64,000 nucleotides of DNA from Pseudobacillus lumedeiriae (GTDB lineage Bacteria; Bacillota; Bacilli; Bacillales; Domibacillaceae). The position numbers and the translations under genes are program-made. This document shows, piece by piece, positions 59,111 through 64,000 of the stretch. Each line of letters opens with the position of its first letter. Within the stretch, counting starts at the first letter, position 1. The stretch covers positions 310,001 through 374,000 of the forward strand of contig NZ_JAUIYO010000002.1 of assembly GCF_044891285.1 (NCBI RefSeq), given 5' to 3'. The notes under the pieces were generated by a model. That model saw nothing but the letters and a program-made list of their open reading frames with translations. It did no database searches and had not been told where the DNA came from.

Positions 59111-59536
59111 TTAAAACAGATGTTCATATGGTGACACATCAATTTCCATCTGATTTAATTTTTTACGCAAAAATTTATGGTCTCTCTTCGGCGTGGCAAT
59201 GATGTATCCTCGAATGACTAAATCTTGTGTAACTCTTCCAGACTCTTCTTTTAATGCCAGCTCACCGATTTTTCCAGCGATTTTTTGACGGGCGACATCT
59301 CGAAAAAGCTCAGGAACAGGACTGACTAGTTCTTCAAGCAAGTCTTTCTCCGGTTGTTCCCACAGCTTTCGGGTTTGAGCAACATAATATTCTTCCCAGT
59401 CCATATCTGATTTTCCATCTGTTTTTGGAAGTCTTTTTAAAAACTTACGAAACATGAAAAAACCGCCAATGGCGAAACTTCCGACCAATATGATGACCCA
59501 AAAAAGTATGAAATAAGAAAACCAACCTTGCAGCAT
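59111..59536 (-). CDS. yneK: DUF2621 membrane protein YneK
   Basis: A 141-residue protein: one N-terminal transmembrane segment (about 8-30), then a cytosolic domain with DMDWEEYYVAQTRKLWE and a PCPELFRDVARQKIAGKIGELAL-like stretch (here PVPELFRDVARQKIAG). Matches the DUF2621/YneK family. Start ATG at 59536 with GGAGG 8 nt upstream. Function unknown. Confidence 0.87.
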   Translation of the reverse strand: MLQGWFSYFILFWVIILVGSFAIGGFFMFRKFLKRLPKTDGKSDMDWEEYYVAQTRKLWEQPEKDLLEELVSPVPELFRDVARQKIAGKIGELALKEESGRVTQDLVIRGYIIATPKRDHKFLRKKLNQMEIDVSPYEHLF

Positions 59537-59633
59537 GATAGCAACCTCCAAAATTCTCTTCTATCGCTACTCATTATAGACAAAGGGGAAAGTGGATACA
59601 ACAATAAAGACCAGGTGTGTATCTATAAATAAA

Positions 59634-59954
59634 CTAACTTTTCAGAGGATAATTCAAAATTACCACACCTAAAATAATGGCAGACAGACCCAAAAAAGTT
59701 TGAAGAGTGAATGCCTCTTTCCAAATAAGTATTCCGATAATAGCAGTGAGTGCCGTACCAACGCCAGACCAGATAGCATAAGCTATACTTAAGGGGATGG
59801 TTTTTAAGGCTAGTGATAAAGTATAAAAAGCGGCAGCGTAGCCGATTGCTACGATAAGCGAAGGCAGCCATTTCGTAAATCCTTCTGAAGCTTTCAACAT
59901 AGAACTTCCAATTACTTCGCTCACAATAGCAACGGCTAGTAACAAATAAGACAT
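59634..59954 (-). CDS. SMR family multidrug efflux protein
   Basis: A 106-residue, four-helix small multidrug resistance protein. The essential membrane Glu is Glu13 in AIVSEVIGSSMLK; IAYAIWSGVGTALTAIIG is the third-helix signature. EmrE/QacC-like; such proteins export quaternary cations or guanidinium. A single gene, so likely a homodimer. RBS AAAAGGAG on the minus strand. Guanidinium versus drug specificity cannot be told here. Confidence 0.93.
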   Translation of the reverse strand: MSYLLLAVAIVSEVIGSSMLKASEGFTKWLPSLIVAIGYAAAFYTLSLALKTIPLSIAYAIWSGVGTALTAIIGILIWKEAFTLQTFLGLSAIILGVVILNYPLKS

Positions 59955-60058
59955 GCCTATTCTCCTTTTTCTCCTAGTCTACCAGAATTTAAAGCGATTT
60001 GCTTTCTGATTAATTTTCGATACTATGGAAGAGACAGACATTAATAGAGGTGAAATAG

Positions 60059-61204
60059 GTGAAATTTATACATACGGCGGACTGGCATTTAGGGAAGCTC
60101 GTTCATGGAGTTTATATGACAGAAGAACAAAAAGAAGTGCTGTACCAGTTTGTTAACATAGTAGAAGAAGAGAAGCCCGATGCGGTTGTGATTGCCGGTG
60201 ACTTATACGACAGGTCTGTGCCGCCCACAGGTGCGGTGGAATTATTAAACGAGATGTTATTTAAAATAAACGTAGAATTGAAAACACCCATTGTAGCAAT
60301 TTCCGGAAATCATGACAGTGCTGAGCGGCTGTCGTTTGGATCTTCTTGGTTTCAGCACAGTCAGTTTTATTTAAAAGGAAAGGTAGACGACCAATTTTCG
60401 CCTGTTCGGATTAATGGGGTTAATTTTTATTGTGTCCCATATGCAGAGCCAGGGATCGTCCGGCAGCTGCTTGGAGATGATTCCATTCACTCTCATCAAG
60501 ATGCCATGAAGGCCTTAATAGGAAAAATAGAAAAAGAAATCAATCATCGGGAAGTGAATGTATTTGTCGGTCATGCATTTGTTCTAGGCGGGAAAACGTC
60601 AGAATCGGAAAGAACATTATCGGTTGGAGGGTCTGGATGCGTCGGAGCTGAGTTATTCGCTCCTTTTCATTATACAGCGCTTGGTCACTTGCATAGTCCA
60701 GATGCCATTAAACATGAGACGGTTCGTTACTCTGGGTCATTATTAAAATATTCATTTTCTGAAGCGAAACAGCGCAAGAGTATTTCTATCGTGACAATCG
60801 ATGAAAAGGGTGTCTTCTCTATTGAAGAAAAAGTACTTAAACCAAAGAGAGATATGCGGATCATCGAAGGAACGATGGAAGAATTGCTAGATCCTGTCCG
60901 CATTCAAAGCGAGCAGACCGAGGACTATTTAAAGGTAACTCTCCTTGACCGTGGAGCGATCGTTGACCCGATGGGAAAGCTGCGTCAAGCGTATCCTAAT
61001 GTTTTGCATTTAGAAAGACAATTAGATGTGATAGATGAGCGTAAAAAAGAAAGCTATGGGATGAAACGGGAAGAAAAAAAATCCGAGCTCGATCTGTTTG
61101 CTGATTTCTATTACCAGATGACGACGGATTCGTTTACGGCTGAAAAAAGAAAAGTGATGGAAAGAGTGATTCAGGAGGCCTTATTGGAGGTGAATCAGAA
61201 ATGA
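60059..61204 (+). CDS. sbcD: Exonuclease SbcCD, subunit D
   Basis: A 381-residue Mre11-like nuclease. Metal motifs: HTADWHLGK (Asp8, His10), IAGDLYDR, ISGNHDSAERL and GHLHSP. With SbcC it opens DNA hairpins and degrades blocked ends. GTG start after AGAGGTGA. Its stop overlaps the sbcC ATG as ATGA, so the two are coupled. Confidence 0.96.
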   Translation: MKFIHTADWHLGKLVHGVYMTEEQKEVLYQFVNIVEEEKPDAVVIAGDLYDRSVPPTGAVELLNEMLFKINVELKTPIVAISGNHDSAERLSFGSSWFQHSQFYLKGKVDDQFSPVRINGVNFYCVPYAEPGIVRQLLGDDSIHSHQDAMKALIGKIEKEINHREVNVFVGHAFVLGGKTSESERTLSVGGSGCVGAELFAPFHYTALGHLHSPDAIKHETVRYSGSLLKYSFSEAKQRKSISIVTIDEKGVFSIEEKVLKPKRDMRIIEGTMEELLDPVRIQSEQTEDYLKVTLLDRGAIVDPMGKLRQAYPNVLHLERQLDVIDERKKESYGMKREEKKSELDLFADFYYQMTTDSFTAEKRKVMERVIQEALLEVNQK

Positions 61205-64000
61205 AACCAATTAAATTAACGATGCAGGCATTCGGTCCGTATGCTGGAAAGGAAGAGGTTGACTTTAGAAAACTGGAAAGCCGGAAGATGTTTGTCATTT
61301 CCGGAAAAACAGGTTCCGGTAAAACGACAATCTTTGATGGAATTAGCTTTGCTATATACGGCCGAGCGAGCGGTGAGGAAAGAGCAGGAAGTGATTTGCG
61401 CAGTCAATTTGCTAAAGATGATGTATTAACGGAAGTCGGACTGGAGTTTTCGCTAAAAGGCCGTACTTATGAAATTTATCGCTCTCCGCAGCAGGAAAAG
61501 AAAAAGGAGCGGGGAGATGGGTTTCGAATCGTGACAGCGAAAGCGGAACTATATGAAATCAGCAGCGAAGGAGAAAAAAAACTGCTTGCAGCGAACGTTC
61601 GCGATGTTGATGAGAAAGTCAAAGAAATCATTCAGCTTGATGCTAATCAATTTAGACAAATATTAATGATTCCCCAAGGGGAGTTCAGGAAACTGCTCGT
61701 TTCTGACAGCAAGGAGAAGGAAAAAGTGCTGCAGCGTTTGTTCCATACTCAGTTTTATAAATTAATAGAAGATAAGCTGAAGCAAGAAGCAGATGACTTA
61801 GTAAAGAAAGTGGAGAGTAAACGAAAAGAACGGTCTCAATTAGTAGACAGCATCGAGCCGGCAACAGCGGAAATGATCGACTTGCTTAAGCAAGAGCCTC
61901 GGAATGAAACAGCGGTGCTGGCTCAATTAAAAATAGACATTCATTTTTTAGTGAACAAATTAGAGGAAATGAAAGAGAAAATGGATCAGCAGCAGGCGGT
62001 CCGGGATGAGCTGACTAAAAATATTCATCAGGCGAAGCATATTATTCAACAAATGACCCGCAAGGAAGAATTAGAAGCGGAGAAAAAGGAACTAGAATAC
62101 AAAAAGTCTGAAATCAAGAAAAAAGAGGAAGAAATAGAGTGGGCTGGAAAATCTCAAAAGCTTGAACAGCAAGAAGACTTATGTATGAAAATGAAAATAA
62201 ATCTAGATAAAGACGAAAAAAGAGCAGAAGAAATACGTCTAACATATGTAAATAATCAAAAAGTGCTTGAAAAGGCTCTTTTACGATGGAAAGAAGAAGA
62301 TGCCAAAGAGGAAGAGAGAGAGCAGGCTGCAGAAGACTGGAGCAGGCTGTCAGCATTAAAAGAAGCTGTATGTTCGCTTGACGAGGAAAAAGCTGTCCTT
62401 CACCGTCTGAGCATGCAGGTGAAAGAGTACGAGCAAATGAGAGCGGCACTTTCCGCTCGATATGAACAAATGGAAACAAGACTGGAGCATTTGGACGCAG
62501 AATTAGCTTCACTTGATCATTGGCAGCAGGTTGTTTATAACGAAGAAAAAAGAAAACAGCTAGCTGAGATGCAGGGAAAGATTATTGATAAGATCGAAAA
62601 AGTCAACGAGCGAATCCGTCATTTAACAGAGAAGGAACAGCAGCAGAAGCAGCTCAATGAACAGAAGGTGCAGCAGGTAGAAGTGGCTAAGCGATATGTG
62701 GAAAAACTAGAAGTAAACTGGCAGAAACAACAAGCAGGCATTCTAGCCCAGTTATTAGCTGTGGGAGCGCCCTGCCCCGTCTGCGGCTCTGACAATCATC
62801 CCCACCCAGCGGAAGCTCATGCAGATGCACCGACAAAAGATGAAATCGAAGCGGCCAAGCAGGAAGCGGCACGTCTGGAAACAGAACAGCAAAAAAATGC
62901 ACATGAACTTTCTCATCTTCAAATTCATGTACAAAAGGAAGAAGAGGTGCTGGCGGAGCTGATGAAAGAAGCTGCAGAGGCCGATCTCGAAATAAATGGG
63001 ATCAATACAGCCGGCCAAAAAGAGCAGTTATCCGCTGTGGAAGCAGCTGCAGAAAAGATGATTCAACAAGCTCAACAAAAGCTGCAGCAAAAAAGGGAGT
63101 GGACAGAAGAACGGAGTCAGTTGAACGGACAATGGAAAAAACTGCGCGAGGAAGCAGCTGACTGTCAGCATCATGAGACGAAAGCGCGTGAGTTATATGC
63201 AGGCAAGCAGTCGCAGGTAAAAGAGCTGTTAAAGAATATCCCTGAATCCATTCGACAAAAGGCAGCGTATGAACGTGCCGTCAAGCAGGCCGAAGAAAAG
63301 AAGCGTCAATTAGCGGCACAATTAGAAGCGGCTGTACAAGGAAAACAAGCTGCAGAAACGGCGCTCGCGGCAGCGGAAGCGGGATTAAACGAAATATGCA
63401 GCATCATCGCACAGCAAAAGGAACGGCTGGCAGCGGAACGCATACAGTTTAAACAACTGATGGAGGAAAATGGATTTCACGATTTCAAGCATTACATAGG
63501 CAGTAAGAGAACTGTCATTGAATTGAAGACGCTGCAGGAGGATATTAACGCGTTTAACGAGCAATTCCGTTCGGTATCAGATTTGCTGCAGGAATTTACG
63601 GAAAGCCTTGCTGGAATGGAGAAACCTGATCTTCCCTCATTGATAGCTAAAAAAGAGAGCATCGATAAGCAGATCGCTGAAAAAGATCAAGAGCGGCTTG
63701 CTGTCAACAATTTAATCAGCAATTGTCGGCGGATTAAAGATAGAGTGGAAATGATTAATGAGCAGCTGCTTGGATTAGAAGAAGAATACAGTGCGATTGG
63801 CCATCTTTATGCCATCACTCATGGGAAAAATGTACACAAGTTAACATTTGAAAGATATGTACTCGCTTCTTTTCTTGATGACATTTTAATAGTGGCGAAT
63901 GAGCGGCTTGCTAAAATGACGAGCGGGCGTTATACGATGCACCGTAAAACTGACCGGGCTAAAGGGAATGCACAAAGCGGATTGGAATTATTGATTTTTG
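61201..64000 (+). CDS. sbcC: Exonuclease SbcCD, subunit C (partial, runs off the window)
   Basis: About 933 codons are visible; the C-terminal Walker B/signature end is outside. It is a Rad50-like SMC ATPase: Walker A GKTGSGKTTIFDG near residue 35, QFRQILMIPQGEFRKLL Q-loop region, two long coiled coils, and the zinc hook CPVC at Cys525 and Cys528. Near the cut end the segment LTFERYVLASFLDDILIVANERL belongs to the C-terminal head. ATG 61201 overlaps the sbcD stop. Confidence 0.96.
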   Translation, partial: MKPIKLTMQAFGPYAGKEEVDFRKLESRKMFVISGKTGSGKTTIFDGISFAIYGRASGEERAGSDLRSQFAKDDVLTEVGLEFSLKGRTYEIYRSPQQEKKKERGDGFRIVTAKAELYEISSEGEKKLLAANVRDVDEKVKEIIQLDANQFRQILMIPQGEFRKLLVSDSKEKEKVLQRLFHTQFYKLIEDKLKQEADDLVKKVESKRKERSQLVDSIEPATAEMIDLLKQEPRNETAVLAQLKIDIHFLVNKLEEMKEKMDQQQAVRDELTKNIHQAKHIIQQMTRKEELEAEKKELEYKKSEIKKKEEEIEWAGKSQKLEQQEDLCMKMKINLDKDEKRAEEIRLTYVNNQKVLEKALLRWKEEDAKEEEREQAAEDWSRLSALKEAVCSLDEEKAVLHRLSMQVKEYEQMRAALSARYEQMETRLEHLDAELASLDHWQQVVYNEEKRKQLAEMQGKIIDKIEKVNERIRHLTEKEQQQKQLNEQKVQQVEVAKRYVEKLEVNWQKQQAGILAQLLAVGAPCPVCGSDNHPHPAEAHADAPTKDEIEAAKQEAARLETEQQKNAHELSHLQIHVQKEEEVLAELMKEAAEADLEINGINTAGQKEQLSAVEAAAEKMIQQAQQKLQQKREWTEERSQLNGQWKKLREEAADCQHHETKARELYAGKQSQVKELLKNIPESIRQKAAYERAVKQAEEKKRQLAAQLEAAVQGKQAAETALAAAEAGLNEICSIIAQQKERLAAERIQFKQLMEENGFHDFKHYIGSKRTVIELKTLQEDINAFNEQFRSVSDLLQEFTESLAGMEKPDLPSLIAKKESIDKQIAEKDQERLAVNNLISNCRRIKDRVEMINEQLLGLEEEYSAIGHLYAITHGKNVHKLTFERYVLASFLDDILIVANERLAKMTSGRYTMHRKTDRAKGNAQSGLELLIF

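Noticed and set aside
1..64000. CRISPR arrays, tRNA/rRNA genes, prophage
   Set aside because: No regularly spaced short repeats, no tRNA or rRNA signatures and no phage structural genes were seen on reading through the window.

Overview
The window reads as one continuous stretch of a spore-forming Bacillaceae chromosome (Bacillus sensu lato). Evidence is the run spoIIIE, spoVS, cotE, spoVK, sirA and a Spo0E-type phosphatase, Gram-positive Shine-Dalgarno sites with many GTG and TTG starts, and gene order close to what I recall of B. subtilis from dapA to mutL and from glnR to ccdC. I see no rRNA, tRNA, CRISPR array or prophage. Genus cannot be fixed from this sequence alone.

Layout. 1-12.6 kb: the tail of dapA, rnjB, tepA, ylzJ and spoIIIE, then the EF-P modification genes ymfF/ymfH/ymfI, ymfJ, ymfK, rodZ (ymfM) and pgsA. 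12.6-24.6 kb: cinA, a SAM-riboswitch-controlled metY, SOS-controlled recA, rny, ymdB, spoVS, an M19 dipeptidase, miaB, ricA and cotE. 24.7-34.8 kb: mutS-mutL, an MFS transporter, a lone glpK, miaA-hfq and spoVK. 35-42.5 kb: a TetR regulator and a leucine/isovalerate degradation operon (acyl-CoA dehydrogenase, split methylcrotonyl-CoA carboxylase, HMG-CoA lyase, scoAB). 42.7-47.2 kb: hflX, ynbB, glnR-glnA. 47.4-51.5 kb: a lone kynureninase, a small TPR-like gene, then the divergent SOS pair lexA / yneA-yneB-ynzC. 51.5-64 kb: a transposase relic, tkt, sirA, yneF, an AT-rich MFS insertion, ynzD, ccdA-ccdC, yneK, an SMR pump and sbcD-sbcC, which runs off the end.

The genes join several networks. 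LexA sites control recA and lexA/yneA. GlnR sits beside its own operator and glnA. Spo0A-type sites precede sirA, and a Spo0E-family phosphatase lies nearby. RNA turnover and modification are well represented (RNase J2, RNase Y, YmcA, MiaA, MiaB, Hfq).

The least explained material is intergenic. Two dispersed repeat families are present: eight copies of a MITE-like element with GGCTATGTTAA ends, and two copies of a ~250 bp element whose central hairpin shows compensatory base changes. There is an H-type pseudoknot followed by a terminator upstream of miaB, a structured RNA candidate between hfq and spoVK, and a kynU-lexA intergenic RNA with mutually exclusive hairpins. These are inferences from base pairing read by eye and need homologue alignments.
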